Origin: Methylosinus sp. Sm6
Lineage (GTDB): Bacteria; Pseudomonadota; Alphaproteobacteria; Rhizobiales; Beijerinckiaceae
DNA length: 64,000 nucleotides
Direction of reading: 5' to 3'
Assembly: GCF_019802345.1 (NCBI RefSeq)
Contig: NZ_JAINDZ010000005.1
Location: forward strand, 62,001-126,000
A program made the translations under genes and the position numbers. Below the pieces are notes generated by a model, which was not told the DNA's origin, ran no database searches, and saw only the letters and a program-made list of their open reading frames with translations. How positions within the stretch are numbered: position 1 is the first letter of the stretch; every line of letters begins with the position of its first letter. Positions 45,023 through 54,612 of the stretch are shown here, one piece after another.

Positions 45023-46579
45023 TCACGACACCCTCACGAGATAATCGAACGCCGAAAGCGCCGCCGTCGCGCCTTCGCCCATGGCGATGACGATCTGCTT
45101 ATAGGGCGCGATCGTCGCATCGCCCGCGGCAAAAACTCCCGGGGCGGAGGTGACGCAGCGGCGGTCGATCTCGATCTCGCCGAAGCGCGACAGCGTCACC
45201 GCGCCTTGCAGCCATTCGGTGTTGGGCAAGAGGCCGATCTGCACGAAGACGCCGTCGAGCGCGATGTCGCGGGTCTCGCCGCTGTCGCGATCGCGATAGG
45301 ACAGGCCGGTCACTTTCGCGCCGTCGCCCCGGATCTCCGTGGTCTGCGCGGAGACGACGATCTCGACATTGGGCAGCGAGCGCAGCTTCGCCTGCAATAT
45401 GCCGTCGGCGCGCAGCTTCGAGTCATATTCGATCAGCGTCACATGAGCGGCGAGGCCGGCGAGGTCGATCGCCGCCTCGACGCCGGAATTGCCGCCGCCG
45501 ATCACCGCGACGCGCTTGCCCTTGAACAAGGGGCCGTCGCAATGCGGGCAATAGGCGACGCCCTTGGTCATATAGTCGGTCTCGCCGGGCACATTGATGC
45601 GCCGCCAGCGCGCGCCGGGCGCGAGGATGATCGTCTTCGATTTCAGCGTCGCGCCATTGGCGAGGCCGAGCGTCGCGAGGCCGCCGGGCTCGGCCGCCGG
45701 GACGAGCGTCGCAGCGTTCTGGCCGTTCATCACATCGACCCCATATTCGGCGACATGGCGCGCGAGCGCCGCCGCCATCTCGGGCCCTTCGGTGTGCGGC
45801 ACGGAGATGAAGTTCTCGATCGCCGCCGTGTCCTGCACCTGTCCGCCGAAACGCTCGGCGACCAATCCCGTGCGCACGCCCTTGCGCGCGGCATAGACCG
45901 CCGCCGCCGCGCCCGCCGGGCCGCCGCCGACGATCAGCACGTCATAGGGCGCTTTCGCCGAAAGGGCCGCGGCCTGCTTCTCGCCGGCGCCGGCGTCCAG
46001 CTTGTCGACGATCTGCTCCAGCGTCGCGCGGCCGTGCTGGAACGGCTCGCCATTGAGGAACACGCTCGGCACGGCCATGATTCCGCGGTCCTCGACCTCG
46101 CGGGGAAACAGCGCGCCGTCGATGGCGACATGATGCACGCGCGGATTGAGCGTCGCCATCAGGTCGAGCGCCTGCACGACCTCGGGGCAGCTCTGGCAGG
46201 TGAGCGAGAAATAGGTCTCGAAGCGATAATCGCCGTCGAGGGCGCGCACGCGCTCCAGCGTCTCCTCCGCCTCCTTGGGCGGATGGCCGCCGACATGCAG
46301 CAGCGCCAGCACGAAGGAGTTGAACTCGTGCCCGCCGGGCACGGCGGCGAAGCGCAGGCTCACCCCGCCGCCGTCGCGCTCGATCGCGAAGGAGGGGCGG
46401 CGCGCGTCGTCGTCGCGGCGCACATAGGAAATCCTGTCGGAGAGGGACGCCACCTCCTGCAGCAGCTCGGCGAGCTCGGCTGATTTCGCGCCGTCGTCGA
46501 GCGAGGCGGCGAGCGTGATCGGCGTCGCGATGCGCGCGAAGAGGCCCTGCAGCTGGCTTTTCAGATTGGCGTCCAACAT
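45023..46579 (-). CDS. ahpF: Alkyl hydroperoxide reductase subunit F
   Basis: 518 residues from ATG 46579 with AAGGAG upstream. The N-terminal double thioredoxin-like domain has a redox pair at Cys128-Cys131 (TCQSCP). The rest is thioredoxin-reductase-like: FAD loop [19 protein letters not shown], Cys344-Cys347 (AYCPHCDGP), NADPH loop [14 protein letters not shown], and [19 protein letters not shown]. It passes electrons from NADH to AhpC. It follows ahpC on the same strand, separated by a palindromic element. Confidence 0.95.
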   Translation of the reverse strand: MLDANLKSQLQGLFARIATPITLAASLDDGAKSAELAELLQEVASLSDRISYVRRDDDARRPSFAIERDGGGVSLRFAAVPGGHEFNSFVLALLHVGGHPPKEAEETLERVRALDGDYRFETYFSLTCQSCPEVVQALDLMATLNPRVHHVAIDGALFPREVEDRGIMAVPSVFLNGEPFQHGRATLEQIVDKLDAGAGEKQAAALSAKAPYDVLIVGGGPAGAAAAVYAARKGVRTGLVAERFGGQVQDTAAIENFISVPHTEGPEMAAALARHVAEYGVDVMNGQNAATLVPAAEPGGLATLGLANGATLKSKTIILAPGARWRRINVPGETDYMTKGVAYCPHCDGPLFKGKRVAVIGGGNSGVEAAIDLAGLAAHVTLIEYDSKLRADGILQAKLRSLPNVEIVVSAQTTEIRGDGAKVTGLSYRDRDSGETRDIALDGVFVQIGLLPNTEWLQGAVTLSRFGEIEIDRRCVTSAPGVFAAGDATIAPYKQIVIAMGEGATAALSAFDYLVRVS

Positions 46580-46621
46580 GTTTGCGGCTCCTTCGATTTG
46601 TCTCACGCCCGCAAATACAGC

Positions 46622-46736
46622 CCCCTCATCCTGAGGAGCCCGCGCAGCGGGCGTCTCGAAGGATGGGCCGCCCGCGCGCTCTGAAGCAGCCTTCGAAGCT
46701 TTTTGCGTTCCGCAAAAAGCGCCTCAGGATGAGGGG
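46622..46736. repeat. 115-bp palindromic repeat element between ahpC and ahpF
   Basis: The ends are perfect 15-bp inverted repeats, CCCCTCATCCTGAGG (46622-46636) and CCTCAGGATGAGGGG (46722-46736). Inside are two hairpins, GCCCGC/GCGGGC (46638-46652) and GCTTTTTGCG/CGCAAAAAGC (46698-46707, 46711-46720). There is no coding capacity. It looks like a dispersed REP/MITE-like element of Hyphomicrobiales. Confidence 0.85.
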
Positions 46737-46799
46737 ACTGCGTTTTCCTGAGCGAGCGCGGGAGCCTCCGGCCGGCGAGCCGGCCGGAGTTTTTCGAAA

Positions 46800-47363
46800 T
46801 CAGATCTTGCCGACGAGGTCGAGCGAGGGAGCGAGCGTCTTCTGGCCCTCTTCCCATTTGGCCGGGCAGACCTCGCCCGGATGCGCCGCGACATATTGCG
46901 CCGCCTTGACCTTGCGCAGCAGCTCCAGCGCATTGCGGCCGACGCCGCCGGCGTTGATCTCGACGATCTGGATCTTGCCGTCCGGATCGATGACGAAAGT
47001 GCCGCGGTCGGCGAGGCCCGCCTCCTCGATCAGCACGTCGAAATTGCGGCTCAGCGTCAGCGTCGGATCGCCGACCAGCGGATACTCGATCTTGCCGATC
47101 GCCGGCGAGGTGTCGTGCCAGGCCTTATGCGCGAAATGCGTGTCGGTCGACACGCCGTAGATCTCGACGCCGATCGCCTTGAAGGCCGCGTAATTGGTCG
47201 CGAGATCCTCGAGCTCGGTCGGGCAGACGAAGGTGAAGTCGGCCGGATAGAAGAAAAACACCGACCATTTGCCCTTCAGCGTCGCCTCGGTCACCTCGAC
47301 GAATTTGCCGGCGTGGAAGGCGGTCGCCTTGAAGGGCTTGATCTCGGTTCCGATCAGGGACAT
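46800..47363 (-). CDS. ahpC: Alkyl hydroperoxide reductase subunit C (peroxiredoxin)
   Basis: 187 residues. The peroxidatic Cys47 lies in DFTFVCPTE and the resolving Cys166 in GEVCPAKW, as in typical 2-Cys AhpC. It reduces hydrogen peroxide and organic peroxides in the cytoplasm using AhpF. It diverges from oxyR across 139 bases. Confidence 0.97.
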   Translation of the reverse strand: MSLIGTEIKPFKATAFHAGKFVEVTEATLKGKWSVFFFYPADFTFVCPTELEDLATNYAAFKAIGVEIYGVSTDTHFAHKAWHDTSPAIGKIEYPLVGDPTLTLSRNFDVLIEEAGLADRGTFVIDPDGKIQIVEINAGGVGRNALELLRKVKAAQYVAAHPGEVCPAKWEEGQKTLAPSLDLVGKI

Positions 47364-47465
47364 GCGATGGCTCCTCTTGGATGGCCGGGAGCGCGGCGCG
47401 CCCTCGGCGGGGGAAGACGGGGGGAAACTAGCCGCACTGCAGCATCGAAAAAAGCGAAAAATTCC

Positions 47466-47497
47466 GATTTAACTATTCGGTTCTATCGATATATCAT
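47466..47497. promoter_or_regulatory. Candidate OxyR site in the ahpC-oxyR region
   Basis: On the minus strand ATAG occurs twice ten bases apart (ATAGAACCGA, ATAGTT) next to an ATATATCG segment, in an AT-rich patch directly before oxyR. OxyR sites are built of ATAG elements at 10-11-bp steps. Only part of the full four-element pattern is visible. Confidence 0.4.
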
Positions 47498-47502
47498 GCG
47501 GC

Positions 47503-48426
47503 ATGGCGATCCTGCCCACCTTGCGTCAGCTGCGCTTTCTGACGGCGGTGGTGGACGAGCGGCATTTCGGCCGCGCGGCCGCCGCCTGCTTCGTCGGCCA
47601 GTCGACCCTCAGCGCCGGCATTCAGGAGCTGGAGTCGCTGCTCGGCGTGCAATTGCTGGAGCGCACCAAGCGTTCCGTCGCGCCGACGCCGGCCGGGCGC
47701 GAGATCGCCGAGCGCGCTCGCGCGATGCTGCGCGGGGCGGAGGAGATCGTCGACGTCGCCCGCGCCGCCCAGGCGCCCATGTCGGGGCCGCTGCGGCTCG
47801 GCGTCATTCCGACCATCGGGCCGTTCCTGTTTCCGCGCGTGACGCGGCGGCTGCGCGCGGCCTTCCCGCAGCTGAAGCTCTATTTGCGCGAGGAGCAGAC
47901 GGCGCCGCTGCTGGCGCGGCTCGACTCCGGCGAGCTGGACGCGGCCGTGCTGGCGCTGCCCTATCCGCTGCCGGGCATGGAGACGCGCGAGATCGGCCTC
48001 GACCGGTTCTTTCTGGCGTGCCCGCCCGACCATCGGCTGAGCGGGGCGGGTCCGGTCGCGCTCGACGACATGGCGGTCGAGGATCTGCTGCTGCTCGAGG
48101 ACGGCCATTGCATGCGCGACCATGCGCTCGCCGCCTGTGCGCTCGCGGGCGCGCGCCGCAATGTCGCCTTCGAGGGCACGAGCCTGCACACTCTGGCGCA
48201 GATGGTGGCCAATGGCCTCGGCGTGACATTGCTGCCCGAAATGGCGCTCGACGCCGGCATCTTGCGCGGGCTCGATCTCTGCGTGCGGCCGCTCGAGGGC
48301 GAGACGCCGTTCCGCCGCATCGGCCTCGTGTGGCGGCGCCGCTCGGCGCGCAAGGAGACATTCGACCGGCTGGCCGAGGCGCTCGCCAATTTTCTCGTGA
48401 GCGGAGGAGCCGATGGCGCGTCATAG
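47503..48426 (+). CDS. oxyR: Peroxide sensor OxyR (LysR family)
   Basis: 307 residues. N-terminal winged helix (LRQLRFLTAVVDERHFGRAAAACFVGQSTLSAGIQELESLLG), then the LysR sensor domain. The redox pair is Cys203 and Cys212 in DGHCMRDHALAAC, with exactly the nine-residue step of E. coli Cys199-Cys208. Peroxide forms the disulfide and switches on target genes; the divergent ahpC is the obvious target. Confidence 0.93.
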   Translation: MAILPTLRQLRFLTAVVDERHFGRAAAACFVGQSTLSAGIQELESLLGVQLLERTKRSVAPTPAGREIAERARAMLRGAEEIVDVARAAQAPMSGPLRLGVIPTIGPFLFPRVTRRLRAAFPQLKLYLREEQTAPLLARLDSGELDAAVLALPYPLPGMETREIGLDRFFLACPPDHRLSGAGPVALDDMAVEDLLLLEDGHCMRDHALAACALAGARRNVAFEGTSLHTLAQMVANGLGVTLLPEMALDAGILRGLDLCVRPLEGETPFRRIGLVWRRRSARKETFDRLAEALANFLVSGGADGAS

Positions 48427-48479
48427 GCGCGTGTCACGGCGAACGGGATATTCGCTTCACTTATTGTCGCCGCATCGCC

Positions 48480-49895
48480 TCAGCGGCCCGATCCGGTCGC
48501 CATCTCTCCCCAAGAGTCCTTCACCCGATCGAAATGCGACGCCGGATCATAGGCCGCGACGGAAAGGCCGAGCGCATGCGTCGACAGGCGGCCGATCGCC
48601 GCCAGCGCGGCATAGGAGGCGACGACGCGGTCGCGCTGCGCGAAGACGAGGCCGATGCGCGCGCCGAGCAGCTCCTGCTGGGCGTTGAGAATATCCAGCG
48701 TCGTGCGCTTGCCGGCCTTGGCCTCCTCGCGCACGCCCAGCAGCGCGCGCTCGGCCGCTTCGATCTGCGCGCTCGCCGCGGCGACCTGCGCCTTCGCCGC
48801 ATCGAGCGCGCCCCAATTGGCGCGCGTCAGCGCCAGCAGCTCGGCGCGCGCGACGTCCACGTCGAATTTCTTCTGGCCCGCGACCTCCTTGGCCTGGCGC
48901 ATGCGCGCCGAGGTCTCGCCGCCCGAATAGAGCGGCACGGATAATTTGCCGAGCAGCTGCGCGCCGAGCGCGCGATTGCCGCGCCCGTCGATGTCCGACT
49001 GCGTGTAGACCTTGCCGACCATCGAGAGGCTCGGCATGTAGTCGCTCTCGATGACCTTGATGTCGTATTCGGCGGCGTCCGCGTCATGCAGCGCCGCGCG
49101 GACGACCGGATGCTCCGCGAGGGCGATGCGCTCGGCCGCGTCGCGAGTCCGCGGCAGTAGGCGGTCGATGGCGCCGCCGGGCGCGAGCTGCTTCGGCTCC
49201 GCGCCGACCACCTGCCGATACCGGGCGACGGCGGCGTCGAGCTCGGCGCGCGCCGCGGCGGCCTGCGAGCGGCCGGCGGCGAGCCGCGCTTCGGCCTGCG
49301 CAATGTCGGTCGGCGTGATTTCGCCCGCCGCATAGCGTTCCTTGGTCTGATGCAGCTGCTCTTGCAGCACGGCGACGTGATTTTGCTGCAGGCGCAGCGC
49401 CGCGGTGTCGCGCAGCACGTTCATATAGACGGTCGCCGCCTCGAACAGGACCCGCTGCTCGATGAGCCGCAGGCGCTCGCGTCCGGCGAACACATTGGTC
49501 TCGGCCGACAGCGCCGAATTCTTCGCGCGAAAGCCGTCGAACAGCGGCTGCTCGACGCTGAGCGCCGCCGCCCGCGGCAGGCCGCGCGTGTTCTGGAAAC
49601 TGTCCACCCAATTGGGCTCGAGGACATTCCCATTGTCGATCTCGAAGGCTTTGTCGGCCGAACGGCGGCGCTCTATGCCGAGATAGGCGTCGGTCTTCAC
49701 GCGCGGCCGAAATTGCGAGAGCGCGCGCGGCACGTTTTCGTCATTCGCGCGCTGAGCGGCGCGTTGCGAATGGATGGTCGGATTGGTCTCATAGGCGCGC
49801 GCCAGGGCGCCGGCGAGGGTCTCGCCGAAGGAACTTTTCGCCGGCGCGATCGCGAAGCAGAGTGCCAAGAGGATGGCGAGCGACGTCCGCGTCAT
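48480..49895 (-). CDS. TolC-family outer membrane channel of metal efflux system
   Basis: 471 residues with a signal peptide (LAILLALCFAIAPAKSSFG). Features of TolC are LAGALARAYETNPTIHSQRAAQRA, VEQPLFDGFRAKN, ERYAAGEITPTDIAQAEARLAAGRSQ and GKRTTLDILNAQQELLGARI. It forms the trimeric exit duct. It is the last gene of the adaptor-pump-channel operon, starting inside the stop of the pump gene (ATGA). Confidence 0.92.
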   Translation of the reverse strand: MTRTSLAILLALCFAIAPAKSSFGETLAGALARAYETNPTIHSQRAAQRANDENVPRALSQFRPRVKTDAYLGIERRRSADKAFEIDNGNVLEPNWVDSFQNTRGLPRAAALSVEQPLFDGFRAKNSALSAETNVFAGRERLRLIEQRVLFEAATVYMNVLRDTAALRLQQNHVAVLQEQLHQTKERYAAGEITPTDIAQAEARLAAGRSQAAAARAELDAAVARYRQVVGAEPKQLAPGGAIDRLLPRTRDAAERIALAEHPVVRAALHDADAAEYDIKVIESDYMPSLSMVGKVYTQSDIDGRGNRALGAQLLGKLSVPLYSGGETSARMRQAKEVAGQKKFDVDVARAELLALTRANWGALDAAKAQVAAASAQIEAAERALLGVREEAKAGKRTTLDILNAQQELLGARIGLVFAQRDRVVASYAALAAIGRLSTHALGLSVAAYDPASHFDRVKDSWGEMATGSGR

Positions 49896-52800
49896 GCGTC
49901 GGCCTCGCGCGGCGCGGCTTCGTCCATTGCGTCTGTGACGAGGGGCGCGTCGCGCCCGAGCAGCGAATAGAGCGCGGGCAGCACGAACAAGGTCAGCAGA
50001 GTCGCGCTGATCAGGCCGCCGATCACGACGGTGGCGATCGGCTTCTGCACTTCGGCGCCCGTGCCGGTGGCGAAGGCCATGGGGACGAAGCCGAGCGAGG
50101 CGACCAGCGCCGTCATCGCGACAGGCCGCAGCCGCGTCATCGCCCCCTCGACGATCGCGGCGCGCGGCTCGCGCCCGCGCGCGATGAGCTGGAGAATATA
50201 GCTGCGCATGACGAGCCCGTTGAGCACGGCGATGCCGGAGAGGGCGATGAAGCCGACCGCCGCCGACACCGACAGCGGCATGCCGCGCAGAAACAGCGTG
50301 GCGACGCCGCCCGACAGGGCCAAAGGCACGGCGCTGAACACGATCAGCGCGTCGCGCGCCGAGCCCAGCGCCGAATAGAGCAGGAGGAAGATGAGGAAGA
50401 AGCAGAGCGGCACGACCAGCATCAGCTTCTCGCGCGCGGCGGCGAGATTCTCGAATTGTCCGCCCCAGGAGATCCAGTCGCCCGGCGCGAGCGCCACTTG
50501 CGCCTTCACCTTCTCCTGCGCCTCGGTCACCACAGAGGCGATGTCGCGTCCGCGCACATTGGCGGAGACGACGACGCGGCGCTTGCCGTTCTCGCGCGAA
50601 ATCTGGTTCGGACCCTCGTGGACATCGAAGGAGGCGACCTGCTTCAGCAGGATCGGCCGCACGCCGCCGCCGTGATGGCTCGTCGCCGCGATCGGAATAT
50701 TGCCGAGCGCGTCCATGTCCTCGCGCAGGCGATCGGCGAGCCGCACGATGATCGGAAAGCGCCTGTCGCCCTCGAAGACCACGCCGGCGCGCTCGCCGCC
50801 GACCGCCGCGCCGACGACGTCCTGCACCTCGCCGACGCTGAGGCCGAGATGCGCGATCTCGCTTCTGTCGATCTCGACCTCGACGAAGGGCAGGCCCGCC
50901 ACCTGCTCGACCTTCACGTCGCGCGCGCCGTTCACGCCGCGCAGGATCGAGGCGATGCGCTCGGCCTCGCGCGACATGGAGTCGAAATTCTCGCCGAACA
51001 CCTTGACCGCTATGTCGCCGCGCACGCCGGCGAGCAGCTCGTTGAAGCGCAGCTGAATGGGCTGCGAGAATTCATAGAGATTGCCGGGCAGCTGCGTCAC
51101 CCGCGCGTCGATGCGGCGGATCAGATCGTCCTTCGGGAGGCGCGGATCCGGCCATTGGTCGCGCGGCTTCAAGAAGACATAGGTGTCGGTCAGATTGGGC
51201 GGCATCGGGTCGGTCGCCGCCTCCGCCGTTCCGGTCTTGGAGAACACATAGTCGACCTCGGGCGCCTCCCCGATCGCATTCTCCACCTCGATCTGCATTG
51301 CCTGCGACTGGGTGAGCGAGGCGCTCGGTATGCGGCCCGCCTGCATCGCGATATTCTTCTCGTCGAGCGTCGGGATGAACTCCTGGCCGAGAAACGGGAC
51401 CAGCGCCAAGGCGAGCAGGAAGGCGCCCGCGCCGACGGCGATCGGCTTCGTCGGCGTCGCGATCGCCGCCTCGAGCCGCGGCCGATAGGCGCGCTGCATC
51501 CAGGCGATGATCTTGTTCTCGCTCTCCTCGACGCGGCCGGCGACGAGGATCGAGATCATCGCCGGAACGAAGGTGAGCGACAGCACGAAGGCCGAGATCA
51601 GCGCGACGATGACGGTGATCGCCATCGGATGGAACATCTTGCCTTCGACGCCCGAGAAGGACAGCAGCGGCACATAGACGAGAATGATGATCGCCTGGCC
51701 ATAGACCGTCGGCCGGATCATCTCCGTCGTCGATTCCACCACCGTTTCGAGCCGCTGCTCGAGCGTGAGGTCGCGCCCCGTCGCTTGCCGCCGTTCGAAC
51801 AAATGGCGCAGGCAATTCTCGGCGACGATCACCGCGCCGTCGGCGATGAGGCCGAAGTCGAGCGCGCCGAGGCTCATCAGATTGGCGCTGATGTGGCCCT
51901 GGACCATGCCGCTGGCGAGCAGCAGCATGGCCACCGGAATGACGAGAGCGGTGATCAGCGCCGCGCGGAAATTGCCGAGCAGCAGGAACAGCACCAGAAT
52001 GACCAGCGCGGCGCCTTCCGCGAGATTGGAGGCGACGGTGCGGATCGTCGCGTCGACGAGCACGGTGCGGTCGAGGATGGTGCGCGTCTCGATCCCCGGC
52101 GGCAGCGAGGCGGAGATCGCGCGCAGCTTGTCGCCGACCGCCGCCGACACCGAGCGGCTGTTGCCGCCGATCAGCATCAGCGCGGTGCCGATGACGACCT
52201 CCTCGCCATTCATGCTGGCGCTGCCGACGCGCATCTCGCGGCCTATGCCGACCTCGGCGACGTCGGCGATGCGCACCGGCACGCCGCCGCGCGTCGTGAC
52301 GACGACGCGGGCGATGTCCTCGATCGTCTCCAGCCGGCCGCCGCTGCGCACCACATAGCCTTCGCCATTGCGCTCGATATAGCCGGCGCCGCGGCTCTGA
52401 TTGTTGCGCTGCAGCGCGCCTGTCACATCGGCGAAGGAGACGCCGAGCGAGAACAGCTTCATCGGATCGGGGCGAACGTCGAGCTGCTTCACGAAGCCGC
52501 CGAGCGAATCGACGCTGGCCAATCCCGGCACGGTGCGCAGCTGCGGCTTGACGATCCAGTCCTGCACCGTGCGCAGATAGGCGGTCTTCTCGAGATCGCT
52601 GCGCAGGATCTGGCCGTCGGGCGTCCAATAGGAGCCGTCGCTCTGCCAGCCCGGCTCGCCGTTCACGATTTTGCGCTCGCCCTCGGCGTAGCGCACCGCC
52701 CACATATAAATCTCGCTGAGGCCGGTCGCGATCGGCCCCATGCGCGCCTCGACGCCGGGCGGAAAATTCTCCTTCGCCTCGGCGAGACGCTCGTTGATCT

Positions 52801-53125
52801 GCTGGCGCGCGAAATAAATGTCGAGCTTCTCGGCGAACACCGCCGTCACCTGCGAGAAGCCGTTGCGCGACAGCGAGCGCGTATGGTCGAGGCCGGGAAT
52901 GCCGGCGAGCGCGGTCTCGATCGGGAAGGTGATCTGCTTTTCGACCTCGGTCGGCGACAGCGCCGGCGCGATGGCGTTGATCTGCACCTGATTATTGGTG
53001 ATGTCCGGAACCGCGTCGATCGGCAGGCGCTGCAAGGAGAGCGCGCCGACCAGACAGGCGAGCAGGGTCAGCAGCGCGACGAGCCAACGCTGGCGGACGG
53101 AGAAGGCGATCACATGCTCGATCAT
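49892..53125 (-). CDS. CzcA-type heavy-metal RND efflux pump
   Basis: 1077 residues with the 12-helix RND layout (helices near the N-terminus, ~340-500 and ~860-1050) and two large periplasmic domains. Helix 4 reads LGALDFGLIADGAVIVAEN, with the Asp-Asp-Glu set of CzcA-type divalent cation pumps (Co/Zn/Cd/Ni), unlike CusA copper pumps. PDITNNQVQI near the N-terminus is typical of the family. It uses the proton gradient to move metal from the periplasm outwards. The exact metal is not determinable. Confidence 0.93.
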   Translation of the reverse strand: MIEHVIAFSVRQRWLVALLTLLACLVGALSLQRLPIDAVPDITNNQVQINAIAPALSPTEVEKQITFPIETALAGIPGLDHTRSLSRNGFSQVTAVFAEKLDIYFARQQINERLAEAKENFPPGVEARMGPIATGLSEIYMWAVRYAEGERKIVNGEPGWQSDGSYWTPDGQILRSDLEKTAYLRTVQDWIVKPQLRTVPGLASVDSLGGFVKQLDVRPDPMKLFSLGVSFADVTGALQRNNQSRGAGYIERNGEGYVVRSGGRLETIEDIARVVVTTRGGVPVRIADVAEVGIGREMRVGSASMNGEEVVIGTALMLIGGNSRSVSAAVGDKLRAISASLPPGIETRTILDRTVLVDATIRTVASNLAEGAALVILVLFLLLGNFRAALITALVIPVAMLLLASGMVQGHISANLMSLGALDFGLIADGAVIVAENCLRHLFERRQATGRDLTLEQRLETVVESTTEMIRPTVYGQAIIILVYVPLLSFSGVEGKMFHPMAITVIVALISAFVLSLTFVPAMISILVAGRVEESENKIIAWMQRAYRPRLEAAIATPTKPIAVGAGAFLLALALVPFLGQEFIPTLDEKNIAMQAGRIPSASLTQSQAMQIEVENAIGEAPEVDYVFSKTGTAEAATDPMPPNLTDTYVFLKPRDQWPDPRLPKDDLIRRIDARVTQLPGNLYEFSQPIQLRFNELLAGVRGDIAVKVFGENFDSMSREAERIASILRGVNGARDVKVEQVAGLPFVEVEIDRSEIAHLGLSVGEVQDVVGAAVGGERAGVVFEGDRRFPIIVRLADRLREDMDALGNIPIAATSHHGGGVRPILLKQVASFDVHEGPNQISRENGKRRVVVSANVRGRDIASVVTEAQEKVKAQVALAPGDWISWGGQFENLAAAREKLMLVVPLCFFLIFLLLYSALGSARDALIVFSAVPLALSGGVATLFLRGMPLSVSAAVGFIALSGIAVLNGLVMRSYILQLIARGREPRAAIVEGAMTRLRPVAMTALVASLGFVPMAFATGTGAEVQKPIATVVIGGLISATLLTLFVLPALYSLLGRDAPLVTDAMDEAAPREADA

Positions 53126-53162
53126 CTACGCTCGCATCTACACTCACGCGCCGCCGGCGCTG

Positions 53163-54473
53163 TCAGTCCAGCCCTTCCAGACGGGCCTTGCCCAGCTCCG
53201 CCTTCAGCACGAAGACGTTGGACGCCGCGACCTGCTCGCCCGGCTCCAGTCCGGAGAGGATCTCGACCCATTCGCGATCGCTCTCGCCGGGCGTGACCTT
53301 GCGCTTCACGAAGCCCTCCGGCGCGCGCACGAAAACGATGGGATCGCCCTCGAAGGAGAGCAGGGCGGCGCGCGGAATGCGCAGCGGGACCTCCCTCTCG
53401 GCCAGAAAGACGCGCGCCGTCATCGAGGCGCCCGCCCGCAGCTTTTGTGCTTCGTTGCTGAAAGAGGCGATCGCGCGCCCGGAATGAGTCTCGTGATCGA
53501 TGGTCGGGCGGATGAAGACGATGCGTCCCTCCGCGTCCTCCTCGCCGCCATGGGCGAGGCGGACGCGCTGTCCCTCGCGCAGATCGGCGAGATCGGCGAT
53601 TGCGACCGAAATCTCGGCGATCACCACGGAGAGGTCGGCGATCTGATAAAGCTCCTTCTCCTGCCCCTCGCCGCCGACCGGCTGTCCGAGATGCACGCGG
53701 CGCTCGATCACCCTGCCGGCGGCCGGCGCGCGGATGTCCTTGGAGCGCAGCGCGCCCGTCTTCTGCCGCGGCAGCTCGGCGATGTCCTCATCGGAGAGAT
53801 CGAGCGCGGCGAGCTTCTGGCGGGCGAGGTCGGCGCGCAGCCGCGCCTCCTCATAGACGCTGCGGGCCTTGAGGAAGGACTGTTCGGCGGCGATCTTCTT
53901 CTCGAAGAGGCCTTTCTCGCGCTGGAACAGCGCCGATTGCAGGTCGAGCTGGACGAGCGCGGCGAGATAGTCGCTCTTGGCGTCGGCGACCTCGCGGCTG
54001 TCGATCACGGCGACGATCTCGCCCTTCTCCACCGGATCGCCGAGCTTCTTGCGCAGTTCCGCGATCGTGCCGGCGACCTTGGCCGCGACCTTGCCGATGC
54101 GGTCGGGATCGACTGCGACCATGGCGGGGGCGACGATGGCGCGTGCGAGCATGCCGGGCGCTACGAGAGCGGTCTCGATGCGCGCCGCGGCGATCTGCGC
54201 GGCGGAAAGCGGGACAAGTCCGTCCTCGGCTGCGGCGGCGGGCAAAGCCTCGTCGGCCGTCCCGAGCCAGGATCGCAAGGAATTATAGAGCGGGGGCAGG
54301 GCGGCCCCCAGCGCGACGGCGGCGGCGAGGGCGGCGCCGAGGCCGAACCGTCGCATCCAGCCCGCCGGCGGGCGCGGCGAGAAGCCGGACGCGCCTTGCC
54401 GCGCATCGGCGGGAACGGCCGACGACTCCGCGAGGCGGCGGAGCAAAGAGGAAAGGTGGACAGGACCGCGCAT
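53163..54473 (-). CDS. Periplasmic adaptor (membrane fusion) protein of the metal efflux system
   Basis: 436 residues. One membrane helix (~43-62), then lipoyl and beta-barrel parts: VAAKVAGTIAELRKKLGDPVEKGEIVAVIDS, a helical hairpin (~165-225), IRAPAAGRVIERRVHLGQPV, and IPRAALLSFEGDPIVFVRAPEGFVKRKVTPG. It links pump and channel. No His-rich metal-binding N-terminal domain is seen. First gene of the operon; 37 bases separate it from the pump gene. Confidence 0.9.
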   Translation of the reverse strand: MRGPVHLSSLLRRLAESSAVPADARQGASGFSPRPPAGWMRRFGLGAALAAAVALGAALPPLYNSLRSWLGTADEALPAAAAEDGLVPLSAAQIAAARIETALVAPGMLARAIVAPAMVAVDPDRIGKVAAKVAGTIAELRKKLGDPVEKGEIVAVIDSREVADAKSDYLAALVQLDLQSALFQREKGLFEKKIAAEQSFLKARSVYEEARLRADLARQKLAALDLSDEDIAELPRQKTGALRSKDIRAPAAGRVIERRVHLGQPVGGEGQEKELYQIADLSVVIAEISVAIADLADLREGQRVRLAHGGEEDAEGRIVFIRPTIDHETHSGRAIASFSNEAQKLRAGASMTARVFLAEREVPLRIPRAALLSFEGDPIVFVRAPEGFVKRKVTPGESDREWVEILSGLEPGEQVAASNVFVLKAELGKARLEGLD

Positions 54474-54555
54474 CTTCCTCAGTCTTAGCCCAGCCGAACG
54501 GCTGCGTCCACGTCAGCCCGCCGGAAAAAGAGGCGCCCCGCCGAAGCTGCGCACA

Positions 54556-54586
54556 TTAAAAAGGCCCCGCCGGCGGGCGGGGCCTT
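54556..54586 (-). terminator. Rho-independent terminator after the Bax-inhibitor gene
   Basis: AAGGCCCCGCC and GGCGGGGCCTT form an 11-bp stem around GGCG, and the minus-strand transcript then runs into TTTTTAAT. It lies 27 bases beyond the stop at 54613. Confidence 0.92.
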
Positions 54587-54612
54587 CAAAGAGCGGCGCG
54601 GATGGCGCGCGA

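Noticed and set aside
49862-53296. 1144-codon open frame on the plus strand across the RND pump
   Set aside because: Antisense to the pump, with repetitive Arg/Asp/His composition and no domain.
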